Source of the DNA: DASRQK01 sp964401685
GTDB lineage: Bacteria > Bacteroidota > Bacteroidia > Sphingobacteriales > Sphingobacteriaceae
Reading direction: 5' to 3'
Assembly (NCBI GenBank): GCA_964401685.1
Contig: CAYNZH010000014.1
Span: 1 to 56,303, forward strand
Length of the DNA stretch: 56,303 nucleotides
Below are positions 26,121 through 33,184 of this stretch, piece by piece. The translations under genes were made by a program, and so were the position numbers. How positions within the stretch are numbered: position 1 is the first letter of the stretch; every line of letters starts with the position of its first letter. Under the pieces are notes generated by a model. That model saw only the letters and a list, made by a program, of their open reading frames with translations. It had not been told where the DNA came from and did no database searches.

Positions 26121-27545
26121 ATGTTTGAAGTTCCTACAAATACAAAATTGCACGAGGAGTCTAAGCAGGGGGAAGCATTGACTTTGCCCGATGAAGGCAA
26201 GGGCGGTGCAGGCAGGAAGTTGTATATAGAGAGTTACGGTTGCCAAATGAATTTTTCAGACAGTGAGATCGTAGCATCTATTCTGGCCGACGATGGTTTC
26301 CAAACGACTCCGGATTATAATAGTGCGGATGTGGTTTTCATCAACACCTGTTCTATTCGCGAAAATGCGGAAACCAGGGTACGCAACCGCTTGAAGGAAT
26401 TTGCAACCGCCAAGGCAAGAAAACCAGAAATGGTGATCGGGGTGCTGGGTTGCATGGCGGAGCGCTTGAAAACGAAGTTTCTGGAGGAAGAAAAGCTGGT
26501 CGACGTGGTGGTCGGTCCGGACGCATACCGGGATTTGCCCAATCTCATCGCCCAGGTCGATGATGGGAACCGCGCGATCAATGTGCTTTTATCCCGGGAG
26601 GAAACCTATGCGGACATCAGCCCTATGAGGCTCAACTCAAATGGAATTACAGCGTTTATATCGATCATGAGGGGCTGTGACAACATGTGTTCATTTTGCG
26701 TGGTCCCCTTCACCAGGGGTCGAGAGAGAAGTCGTGATCCGCGCTCTATAGTCAATGAAGCTCAGCAATTGTCCGATCAGGGATACAAGGAAGTCACCTT
26801 GCTGGGGCAAAATGTGGATTCGTATAAGTATTCGGACGGTGAGAATGGCGATAAGGTGGTCAACTTCGCCCAACTGCTAGCCTTGGTCGCGGAGGTCAAT
26901 CCTGCGTTGAGAGTACGGTTTTCCACCTCTCATCCCAAGGATATTACCGACGAAGTGCTGCACACGATGGCTCGCTACGACAATATCTGCAAATACATAC
27001 ATTTGCCTGTCCAATCAGGAAATTCCAGAGTTCTTGAGTTGATGAACCGCACCTACGATCGCGCCTGGTATATGGAAAGGGTCGAGGCCATCCGCAGGAT
27101 ATTGCCCGGTTGCGGGATTTCTACGGACGTCATCACTGGATTTTGTTCCGAAACTGAAGAGGAGCATCAGGATACGCTGAGTATGATGGATTTCGTCCAA
27201 TATGACTATGCGTATATGTTTGCCTACTCCGAAAGACCGGGTACATTGGCCGCGAAAAGATACCAGGACGACGTTCCCGAAGAGGTCAAGAAGCGGCGCT
27301 TGCAAGAAGTCGTTGCAAAGCAACGCGAACACAGCCATCTGAGACTGAAAGCGCAGGTCGGCAAAGTGCACCGGGTACTGATTGAGAGCTTCTCCAAGAA
27401 ATCCGACATGGACTATTCAGGTCGGAACGACCAGAATGCAATGGTTGTCTTCCCTATAGATCCTAGATACAAGATTGGGGACTATGTCAATGTCCTGGGT
27501 GAAACCTGCACTTCGGCAACGTTGATTGGCCGTATAATTGATTAG
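26121..27545 (+). CDS. miaB: tRNA-2-methylthio-N6-dimethylallyladenosine synthase
   Basis: A 474-residue radical-SAM methylthiotransferase that converts i6A37 to ms2i6A37 in tRNA. The N-terminal domain has cluster ligands Cys41, Cys77 and Cys111. The radical-SAM motif is Cys186-x3-Cys190-x2-Cys193 (RGCDNMCSFCVVPF), and a TRAM domain ends the protein. The first 30 residues are a low-conservation leader, so a later start is possible, but ATG 26121 sits well behind a TAnnTTTG box. The matching isopentenyltransferase MiaA is also in this window. The next gene starts 23 bases downstream. Confidence 0.97.
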   Translation: MFEVPTNTKLHEESKQGEALTLPDEGKGGAGRKLYIESYGCQMNFSDSEIVASILADDGFQTTPDYNSADVVFINTCSIRENAETRVRNRLKEFATAKARKPEMVIGVLGCMAERLKTKFLEEEKLVDVVVGPDAYRDLPNLIAQVDDGNRAINVLLSREETYADISPMRLNSNGITAFISIMRGCDNMCSFCVVPFTRGRERSRDPRSIVNEAQQLSDQGYKEVTLLGQNVDSYKYSDGENGDKVVNFAQLLALVAEVNPALRVRFSTSHPKDITDEVLHTMARYDNICKYIHLPVQSGNSRVLELMNRTYDRAWYMERVEAIRRILPGCGISTDVITGFCSETEEEHQDTLSMMDFVQYDYAYMFAYSERPGTLAAKRYQDDVPEEVKKRRLQEVVAKQREHSHLRLKAQVGKVHRVLIESFSKKSDMDYSGRNDQNAMVVFPIDPRYKIGDYVNVLGETCTSATLIGRIID

Positions 27546-27568
27546 ATTTGATTAGACAAGAGAGGTAA

Positions 27569-28816
27569 ATGGATATTCAAGACGTCAAAAACAGATTCGG
27601 GATCATCGGAGGCTCTCCCTTGCTCAATCGCGCAATCGACGTAGCTATACAAGTGGCTCCTACAGATATTTCGGTGCTTATCACGGGTGAAAGTGGGAGC
27701 GGAAAGGAAGTGTTTTCCCACATCATACATCAGCTGAGCGCCAGAAAGCACGGGCCTTTTATTGCGGTCAACTGCGGGGCTATTCCCGAAGGAACGATAG
27801 ATTCAGAACTGTTTGGCCATGAAAAAGGATCCTTTACCGGAGCACATGAAGCCCGAAAAGGCTATTTCGAAGTTGTCAATGACGGAACTATCTTTTTGGA
27901 TGAGGTCGGCGAACTGCCGTTTGGCACGCAAGCACGTCTATTGAGGGTTTTAGAAACGGGTGAATACATTAAAGTGGGATCTTCGAAGGTGCAAAAAACC
28001 AACGTCAGGGTGGTGGCCGCCACAAATGTTGATGTTTATGATGCGGTCCAAAAAGGTAAATTTCGTGAAGACCTGTATTATAGGCTAAATACTGTACCAC
28101 TACGGATTCCGTCTTTGCGTGAAAGAAAAGAAGATATTTACCTGCTGTTTCGCAAATTTATCGCGGATTTTACGGATAAATACCGGAGTCCAAATATTCA
28201 GCTCACTGAAGATGCACAACAGTTGCTTGCGAGCTATTCCTGGCCAGGAAATGTGCGACAACTAAAAAATGTCGCAGAACAAATTGCGGTGCTGGAAAAA
28301 GAACGCGTTGTGAATGCCAGCAGACTACGACATTATTTGCCGGCAGGCGAAAGATCTTCGCTGCCCGTGCCCATCGGGAAAAACAGCGGACAGGAGGATT
28401 TTTCTGAAAGAGACCTGCTTTACAAGGTGCTTTTTGATATGAAAAAGGATATGGTCGAGTTGAAAAAACTGGTGGTGGAGATCATTCAGAACGGCATTTC
28501 AAATCACGTTTTCAACGAACATTCCCCCTATATCGATCAGCTTTATAAGGAAGTGGATGAGTTCCCGGCTGAGAGTCCCCGACAGGTGCCCCCAACGCTG
28601 ACAATCCACCAGCCTAACGCCTCGAGAAATGATGAGATTCATCTTTCTACCCAGGATGCCGAGGAAGTCGAAGAATCCCTATCTCTGGTAGATAAGGAAT
28701 CGGACCTGATCAAAAAGGCGCTGAAAAAGCATAAGGGAAAACGCAAGGCAGCTGCGCAAGAGCTGGGCATATCGGAAAGGACACTTTATAGAAAGATCAA
28801 GGATTTAAACTTATGA
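27569..28816 (+). CDS. Sigma-54-dependent transcriptional activator without receiver domain
   Basis: A 415-residue bacterial enhancer-binding protein. The AAA+ domain starts almost at the N terminus: Walker A GESGSGKE (40-47), the sigma-54 contact loop GSFTGA (87-92), Walker B IFLDE (108-112) and an arginine-finger region. The C terminus is a Fis-type helix-turn-helix (GKRKAAAQELGISERTLYRKI). There is no receiver or sensor domain, so activity may be set by expression or a partner protein. The stop overlaps the lptE start (ATGA at 28813-28816), which suggests translational coupling with an LPS-transport gene. Its targets are unknown. Confidence 0.93.
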   Translation: MDIQDVKNRFGIIGGSPLLNRAIDVAIQVAPTDISVLITGESGSGKEVFSHIIHQLSARKHGPFIAVNCGAIPEGTIDSELFGHEKGSFTGAHEARKGYFEVVNDGTIFLDEVGELPFGTQARLLRVLETGEYIKVGSSKVQKTNVRVVAATNVDVYDAVQKGKFREDLYYRLNTVPLRIPSLRERKEDIYLLFRKFIADFTDKYRSPNIQLTEDAQQLLASYSWPGNVRQLKNVAEQIAVLEKERVVNASRLRHYLPAGERSSLPVPIGKNSGQEDFSERDLLYKVLFDMKKDMVELKKLVVEIIQNGISNHVFNEHSPYIDQLYKEVDEFPAESPRQVPPTLTIHQPNASRNDEIHLSTQDAEEVEESLSLVDKESDLIKKALKKHKGKRKAAAQELGISERTLYRKIKDLNL

Positions 28817-29340
28817 AATCGTACCTCCATAAAGTAATAATCTTTGTCTTCGCAATGTTTATGCTGGGTTGGACACATAGTTGCGGAGTCTCCTATAGCT
28901 TTTCGGGAGGTTCTATCCCGACGGATATGCGTACGGTGACGGTCCTGACCTTTGACAATACTGCACCAATTGTGCTCAACACGCTGAGCCAAACCCTGAC
29001 GGAAGGCCTAAAATCCAGGATAAGGTCTCAATCGAGGCTGAGTCAGGTAAGCAGCGACGGCGATGGTATTTTTGAAGGCACCATCACCGGCTATACCATA
29101 GGACCGGCCGCGGTAGAAGCAGGGACCGACAGAGCTGCCCTCACTCGACTATCCATCACAGTACGGGTAAGTTATACCAACACCGTGCAGCCGGAGGACA
29201 ATTTTGAGCAAGCATTTACCCGGCACAAGGATTTTTCGACGGCGACTCAGCCCATTCAGGCTCAGGAGGAAACTATTGCCAAAGAAATCGTGGATATGCT
29301 GACTGAGGATATTTTTAATCGTGCTTTCGCAAATTGGTAG
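28813..29340 (+). CDS. lptE: LPS assembly lipoprotein LptE family
   Basis: A 175-residue lipoprotein. The signal peptide ends in an unusual lipobox (WTHSC, Cys24), followed by GVSYSFSGGSIP, the typical LptE-like start. Residues 35-175 give the LptE alternation of strands and helices (MRTVTVLTFDNTAP, LTEGLKSRI). LptE plugs LptD in the outer membrane and helps place LPS at the surface. It is translationally coupled to the sigma-54 activator and followed by a TPR protein and secG. The family call is based on overall pattern, gene length and context. Confidence 0.8.
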   Translation: MKSYLHKVIIFVFAMFMLGWTHSCGVSYSFSGGSIPTDMRTVTVLTFDNTAPIVLNTLSQTLTEGLKSRIRSQSRLSQVSSDGDGIFEGTITGYTIGPAAVEAGTDRAALTRLSITVRVSYTNTVQPEDNFEQAFTRHKDFSTATQPIQAQEETIAKEIVDMLTEDIFNRAFANW

Positions 29341-29363
29341 GAATTTTTTTAATCTGAAAATAA

Positions 29364-30125
29364 TTGGACAATAAGAAGGAATTATTCAATCAAATGCTCA
29401 GGAATCCAGCTGAAATGGATGCTGAAGACTACGCAAAACTGATTGCCTGGTTTCCCTATGCGCAGGCGCTGAGGATGGCTTCCTCGCACAATCCAGGCAT
29501 CAAAGATCCTGCTGCCAGACGCTACTTGCGGGGAACCAATGTTGTCCCCTTTTTGCCCAATCCTATAAATCCAGCTGAATCCGCCTCACGCACGGAGGAG
29601 AATCGTCCGGATGAGGAACATGTTTCCCTCTACCACGATGAACATCTCCCGTATAGCTTCCTTTGGTGGTTGAACAAAACGAGGATGGAATACGCGCATA
29701 CCTATCGACCCTATGCGCCAGGGGTGCGAGAGAATGTTCGAATTTCTGATGGAGTATTGGATCAGCAAATCAAGGAAAATATCTTTCACCTCCAGGAGCC
29801 AGAACAAAAACTGAGTGATAATCAGGAAACAACGCCGCTGAAATTTGCCGTACCCAAGAACACGGACCACATCATTGAGCGATTTATCAGGGAGGAACCT
29901 AAAATCTCCCCTCCCGAACCGGAAAAAATCACCCTGGAAAACAAAGCCAGGAAAAGTTCGGACGATAGGTTGACGGTTGTTACTGAAACATTAGCAAACA
30001 TTTACGTCGAACAGGGCCACTTTCACAAAGCGATTGAAGCTTTTGAGAAATTAAGTTTGAAATTTCCCGAAAAAAGTGTTTACTTTGCCGCTCGGATTGC
30101 TGAACTAAGAAACAAAATAATATAA
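29364..30125 (+). CDS. Hypothetical protein with C-terminal TPR motif
   Basis: A 253-residue protein of unknown function. The start is a TTG (MDNKKELFNQML); an ATG ten codons later at 29394 is an alternative. The N-terminal third (AEDYAKLIAWFPYAQALRMA) is helical, the middle is charged and probably disordered, and the last 60 residues form a TPR-like pair (VVTETLANIYVEQGHFHKAIEAFEKL). No signal peptide or membrane segment is seen, so it is probably cytoplasmic. It lies between lptE and secG. Proteins of this layout recur at that position in the phylum; nothing in the sequence indicates a reaction. Confidence 0.75.
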   Translation: MDNKKELFNQMLRNPAEMDAEDYAKLIAWFPYAQALRMASSHNPGIKDPAARRYLRGTNVVPFLPNPINPAESASRTEENRPDEEHVSLYHDEHLPYSFLWWLNKTRMEYAHTYRPYAPGVRENVRISDGVLDQQIKENIFHLQEPEQKLSDNQETTPLKFAVPKNTDHIIERFIREEPKISPPEPEKITLENKARKSSDDRLTVVTETLANIYVEQGHFHKAIEAFEKLSLKFPEKSVYFAARIAELRNKII

Positions 30126-30132
30126 TATAATC

Positions 30133-30504
30133 ATGCTTACATTTTTAATCGTACTAATCATACTTGCCAGCGTGTTGTTGGGATTCTTTGTGTTGATTCA
30201 AAATCCAAAAGGCGGTGGATTGGTATCGGGCTTTGCAGGAGGCACCAATATTATGGGCGTCAAGCGTACCGGTGATTTTCTGGAAAAATCCACTTGGGTT
30301 CTGATCATTGTGATCATTGCCTGCTCTCTTATGGTAAATATTCTGCCTGCACAGACAGGGTCTACCGGCAGCAGTGGCCGCGCCGGCGATATAGAAGCAG
30401 CACCTATGTCTACGCCTTTACAGGATTTTCAGCAGGAAAGCCCATCCAGTATGGAAACTCCAGCCGTCACTCCGGAGACATCCAGCCAAGACACAAGCCA
30501 GTAA
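30133..30504 (+). CDS. secG: Preprotein translocase subunit SecG
   Basis: A 123-residue SecYEG component. Two membrane helices (about residues 2-22 and 50-72) flank the conserved QNPKGGGLVSGFAGG loop. The C-terminal 50 residues are Ser/Thr/Pro/Gln-rich and probably disordered, a frequent extension in Bacteroidota SecG. It ends the miaB-led gene run and is followed by a strong terminator. Confidence 0.95.
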   Translation: MLTFLIVLIILASVLLGFFVLIQNPKGGGLVSGFAGGTNIMGVKRTGDFLEKSTWVLIIVIIACSLMVNILPAQTGSTGSSGRAGDIEAAPMSTPLQDFQQESPSSMETPAVTPETSSQDTSQ

Positions 30505-30524
30505 GAACATTTTAAAACGTTTTC

Positions 30525-30568
30525 AAAGCGATCAAGTGGAGACTGAACTTCACTTGATCGCTTTTTTT
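30525..30568 (+). terminator. Strong Rho-independent terminator after secG
   Basis: A 14-base perfect stem (AAAGCGATCAAGTG at 30525-30538 with CACTTGATCGCTTT at 30551-30564) that can extend inwards by two weaker pairs is followed by Ts to 30568. It isolates the secG run from groES. Confidence 0.92.
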
Positions 30569-30587
30569 ATGCCCCACTCCCCCGCCG

Positions 30588-30642
30588 CTGTCAAAAAATG
30601 TCAGCAAACCCTGTCAGTATGACATCATTTGCCGATTGGCAC
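30588..30642 (+). promoter_or_regulatory. Repeated TGTCA motifs and a TTGGCAC element upstream of groES
   Basis: TGTCA occurs at 30589-30593, 30599-30603 and 30612-30616. The last forms the inverted repeat TGTCA-GTA-TGACA (30612-30624). TTGGCAC follows at 30636-30642 and resembles a sigma-54 -24 element, but ten bases after its GG there is GA rather than GC. No CIRCE element and no TAnnTTTG box are seen before groES. A heat-shock control role is inferred from position. Confidence 0.4.
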
Positions 30643-30707
30643 AGTTGATGATATCTATAAGGCGTAGTAATAATTTTATCATTAACATCAATAAATTACA
30701 TATTTCT

Positions 30708-30983
30708 ATGGCATTAAGTATTAAACCTATTGGAGACAGGGTTGTCGTTGAACCAGCTCCTGCTGAAGAAAAAACTGCATCAGGTATCTACATTCCTGAC
30801 ACGGCAAAAGAAAAACCACAAAGTGGAAAAGTCGTTGCAGTCGGATCCGGCAAAGTCGATGAACCAATGACTGTAAAAGTAGGCGATCAGGTTTTATATG
30901 GCAAATATTCGGGTACTGAGATCACCTACGAAGGTCAGGAATATTTGATCATGAGAGAATCGGATATCTATGCCGTTTTGTAA
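30708..30983 (+). CDS. groES: Co-chaperonin GroES
   Basis: A 91-residue Hsp10 that caps the GroEL ring. The start is the ATG at 30708 (MALSIKPIGDRVVVEP); the frame is open upstream but that part is not GroES. The mobile loop (AEEKTASGIYIPDTAKEKP) and the roof-loop region (GKYSGTEITYEGQEYLIM) are clear, and length is normal. It is followed 60 bases later by groEL in the usual order. Confidence 0.97.
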   Translation: MALSIKPIGDRVVVEPAPAEEKTASGIYIPDTAKEKPQSGKVVAVGSGKVDEPMTVKVGDQVLYGKYSGTEITYEGQEYLIMRESDIYAVL

Positions 30984-31043
30984 TATTATTCGGATTGCAG
31001 AGCAAAATTCAATTAACAAAAAAAGAAATTACTATAAATAATT

Positions 31044-32231
31044 ATGGCAAAACAAGTTAAATATAATGTTGAAGCCCGTGACGCCCTGAAAAAAGGGGTA
31101 GACACGTTGGCGAACGTCGTGAAAGTAACTTTGGGTCCTAAGGGACGTAATGTGATCATAGAAAAGAAATTCGGTTCTCCGGCGATCACCAAGGATGGTG
31201 TTTCCGTCGCAAAAGAGATCGAACTAAAAGATGCGCTGGAAAACATGGGTGCGCAGATGGTCAAAGAAGTTGCTTCTAAAACAGCCGATCAGGCTGGTGA
31301 CGGAACGACTACCGCAACGGTTCTGGCGCAGGCAATCATCGCTCCAGGTATCAAATCGGTCGCGGCAGGCGCAAATCCTATGGACCTCAAAAGAGGTATA
31401 GACAAAGCGGTTAGCGCGGTAGTGACGAGCCTGAAATCCCAATCTCAATCGGTTGGCGATGACAACAATAAGATCAAGCAGGTTGCAACTATTTCGGCGA
31501 ACAACGACGAGGTGATCGGNNNNNNNNNNNNNNNNNNNNNNNNNNNNNNNNNNNNNNNNNNNNNNNNNNNNNNNNNNNNNNNNNNNNNNNNNNNNNNNNN
31601 NNNNNNNNNNNNNNNNNNNATCAGCCAGATCAAAGCCCAAATGGAGTCTACGACCTCAGATTACGATCGTGAGAAGTTGCAAGAGCGTTTGGCCAAGTTG
31701 TCAGGCGGTGTTGCCGTACTTTATGTGGGTGCAGCTACCGAGGTTGAGATGAAAGAGAAGAAAGACCGTGTGGACGATGCGTTGCATGCTACGCGTGCTG
31801 CGGTGGAAGAAGGAATCGTTGCGGGAGGTGGTGTTGCATTTATCCGTGCTACCCAAGCCTTGACCGACCTAAAAGGTGTAAACGAGGACGAAAACATCGG
31901 TATTGATATCATCAAGCGCGCGATCGAAGAGCCGCTTCGCCAGATCTGCAACAACGCAGGTATCGAGGGTGCGATTGTCGTACAGAAGGTAAAAGAAGGC
32001 AGTGACGACTTTGGTTATAATGCACGCACAGACGTCTACGAGAACTTGATCGGTGCTGGAGTCATCGATCCTACCAAAGTATCTCGTGTAGCTCTGGAAA
32101 ATGCAGCTTCGATTGCATCTATGCTATTGACCACAGAAGCAGTCCTTGCGGACGAGCCTGAGGAAAATGGCGGTGCAGCTGCCGGCGCAGGTATGCCTCC
32201 AATGGGAGGCGGCATGGGCGGCATGATGTAA
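31044..32231 (+). CDS. groEL: Chaperonin GroEL (internal assembly gap)
   Basis: The Hsp60 chaperonin. The visible N-terminal 158 residues hold the ATP-binding DGTTT (AGDGTTTATVLAQAI) and the GPKGRNVIIEKKFG stretch. The visible C-terminal 203 residues run from ISQIKAQMESTTSDYDREKL to a Gly-Met-rich tail (GGGMGGMM). Compared with the usual 545 or so residues, about 185 are missing, spanning the apical domain and its hinges, while the gap holds only 100 N. The gap is therefore too short by roughly 450 bases. There is no sign of a real deletion: both edges match normal GroEL. Confidence 0.97.
   Translation: MAKQVKYNVEARDALKKGVDTLANVVKVTLGPKGRNVIIEKKFGSPAITKDGVSVAKEIELKDALENMGAQMVKEVASKTADQAGDGTTTATVLAQAIIAPGIKSVAAGANPMDLKRGIDKAVSAVVTSLKSQSQSVGDDNNKIKQVATISANNDEVIXXXXXXXXXXXXXXXXXXXXXXXXXXXXXXXXXXISQIKAQMESTTSDYDREKLQERLAKLSGGVAVLYVGAATEVEMKEKKDRVDDALHATRAAVEEGIVAGGGVAFIRATQALTDLKGVNEDENIGIDIIKRAIEEPLRQICNNAGIEGAIVVQKVKEGSDDFGYNARTDVYENLIGAGVIDPTKVSRVALENAASIASMLLTTEAVLADEPEENGGAAAGAGMPPMGGGMGGMM
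31520..31619. other. 100-N gap inside groEL
   Basis: Exactly 100 N. It begins after GG of a GGN codon (31518-31519, the glycine normally following DEVI) and coding resumes on a codon boundary at 31620. By comparison with known GroEL about 550 bases are absent. Confidence 0.99.
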
Positions 32232-32256
32232 TCATCCCGTTTTGCAAAAATATAAG

Positions 32257-32295
32257 AAAAAGCCCGGTTCGCAATTGCGAATCGGGCTTTTTTTT
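32257..32295 (+). terminator. Rho-independent terminator after groEL
   Basis: AGCCCGGTTCGC (32261-32272) pairs with GCGAATCGGGCT (32277-32288) around an AATT loop, with one G-U pair, and is followed by an eight-T run. The A run before it could make it work on both strands. Confidence 0.92.
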
Positions 32296-32334
32296 CATAA
32301 CGACTTCCTAGCGCAAAATTTCGTTCAATAATTA

Positions 32335-32595
32335 TTAATCCTTAAAGATATTAACCCTGGCAAGATACCTGATGCTCCCTTCGGAATGGGTGCCGTTTAT
32401 AACCATAATTCTACCATTGTCGGTTTTATCTATGTATACATCCAAGGAATAACGTAAGGGCTTATCATCCCTGCAACGAGCGTTCCATTTGCTTTCATAA
32501 GTGTCACCAGGGAGAACCATTGTGTAAGTTACGCATGATGAATTCGGGTTCGGTACTCTCAAACAATCCACTTTTAAAAAAATGGTTTGCGCCAT
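32335..32595 (-). pseudogene. Short frame overlapping the 3' end of the propeptide-like lipoprotein, possible frameshifted tail
   Basis: An 86-codon frame whose first 30 codons lie inside the upstream lipoprotein gene in another phase. The part beyond the lipoprotein stop (about 56 residues, YSLDVYIDKTDNGRIMVING…) reads as alternating polar and hydrophobic residues, as in a secreted beta domain. It is too short and lacks its own signal peptide. It may be the remnant C terminus of the broken subtilase-like gene, joined by a frameshift or an internal deletion. A chance frame is the alternative. Confidence 0.35.
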
Positions 32596-33151
32596 CTATG
32601 GGATTCAACTTAGAATTTCGATCACACGAAAGGGTATACCATAGGGGCATATACTTATCTTGACCGCGAACTTTTATTTTGTTTCTTCTGGCCAGATTCG
32701 CTAATCTATGATAGTCAGATTCGTGTTTCAGCTTGACATAGAAAATATTTGAAACACCCATGGATGCTCCATCTCTTGAAAGGAGACCGGGCATCACTAG
32801 TTGAACTCCGGGAACATCTTCGATTTTCCTTTTCGCTTTCCGACGTTCGTCCTTAGATAATGGTTTGCTGAATTTAACCTCAGCATAGTAAAATCTTTCA
32901 TCCCCGAAGGTCCGAGTCCCTCTATCTTCAAGTGCAGATTTTTCGTCATTTTTCAATAATTGATGAAGATTTCCGAGACTTTGTTCACCTGACAGCGACA
33001 CATAAAGAACAGTTGGGTCTGTGTCTAAATAAATCTTTTCTCCATTATAATAATAGTAAACTTCAGACTCCCAAATTGAGATATCTTCTTTTTCACAAGC
33101 CAACATCAAAAGGCATGAGCAGAAGAATAGAAACACCAAACTTTTTTTCAT
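32504..33151 (-). CDS. Lipoprotein resembling the N-terminal propeptide of Bacteroidota S8 subtilases, catalytic domain absent
   Basis: A 215-residue protein with a lipoprotein signal (LLMLAC, Cys19). The body matches the N-terminal region seen in many Bacteroidota subtilisin-like lipoproteins: YYYYNGEKIYL near residue 33, FYVKLKHESDYHRLANLARRN near 137, then a MPLWYTLSCDRNS stretch near 167 and FFKSGLFESTEPEFI near 188. In those proteases the Asp/His/Ser catalytic domain follows directly; here the protein stops about ten residues later (MRNLHNGSPW). It is therefore either a degraded gene or a free-standing propeptide that could act as a protease inhibitor. Neighbours are unrelated: groEL on one side and copA on the other. 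The similarity is recalled by pattern and not searched. Confidence 0.6.
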   Translation of the reverse strand: MKKSLVFLFFCSCLLMLACEKEDISIWESEVYYYYNGEKIYLDTDPTVLYVSLSGEQSLGNLHQLLKNDEKSALEDRGTRTFGDERFYYAEVKFSKPLSKDERRKAKRKIEDVPGVQLVMPGLLSRDGASMGVSNIFYVKLKHESDYHRLANLARRNKIKVRGQDKYMPLWYTLSCDRNSKLNPIDGANHFFKSGLFESTEPEFIMRNLHNGSPW

Positions 33152-33184
33152 AACCGTACTTTTTGCTAAGGTAGGAATTTCTTT

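Noticed and set aside
30505..30707. CIRCE element expected before groES
   Set aside because: TTAGCACTC and its complement do not occur in the interval.
31520..31619. A natural internal deletion or intein in groEL
   Set aside because: The interruption is a run of N with normal GroEL on both sides; it is missing sequence, not biology.
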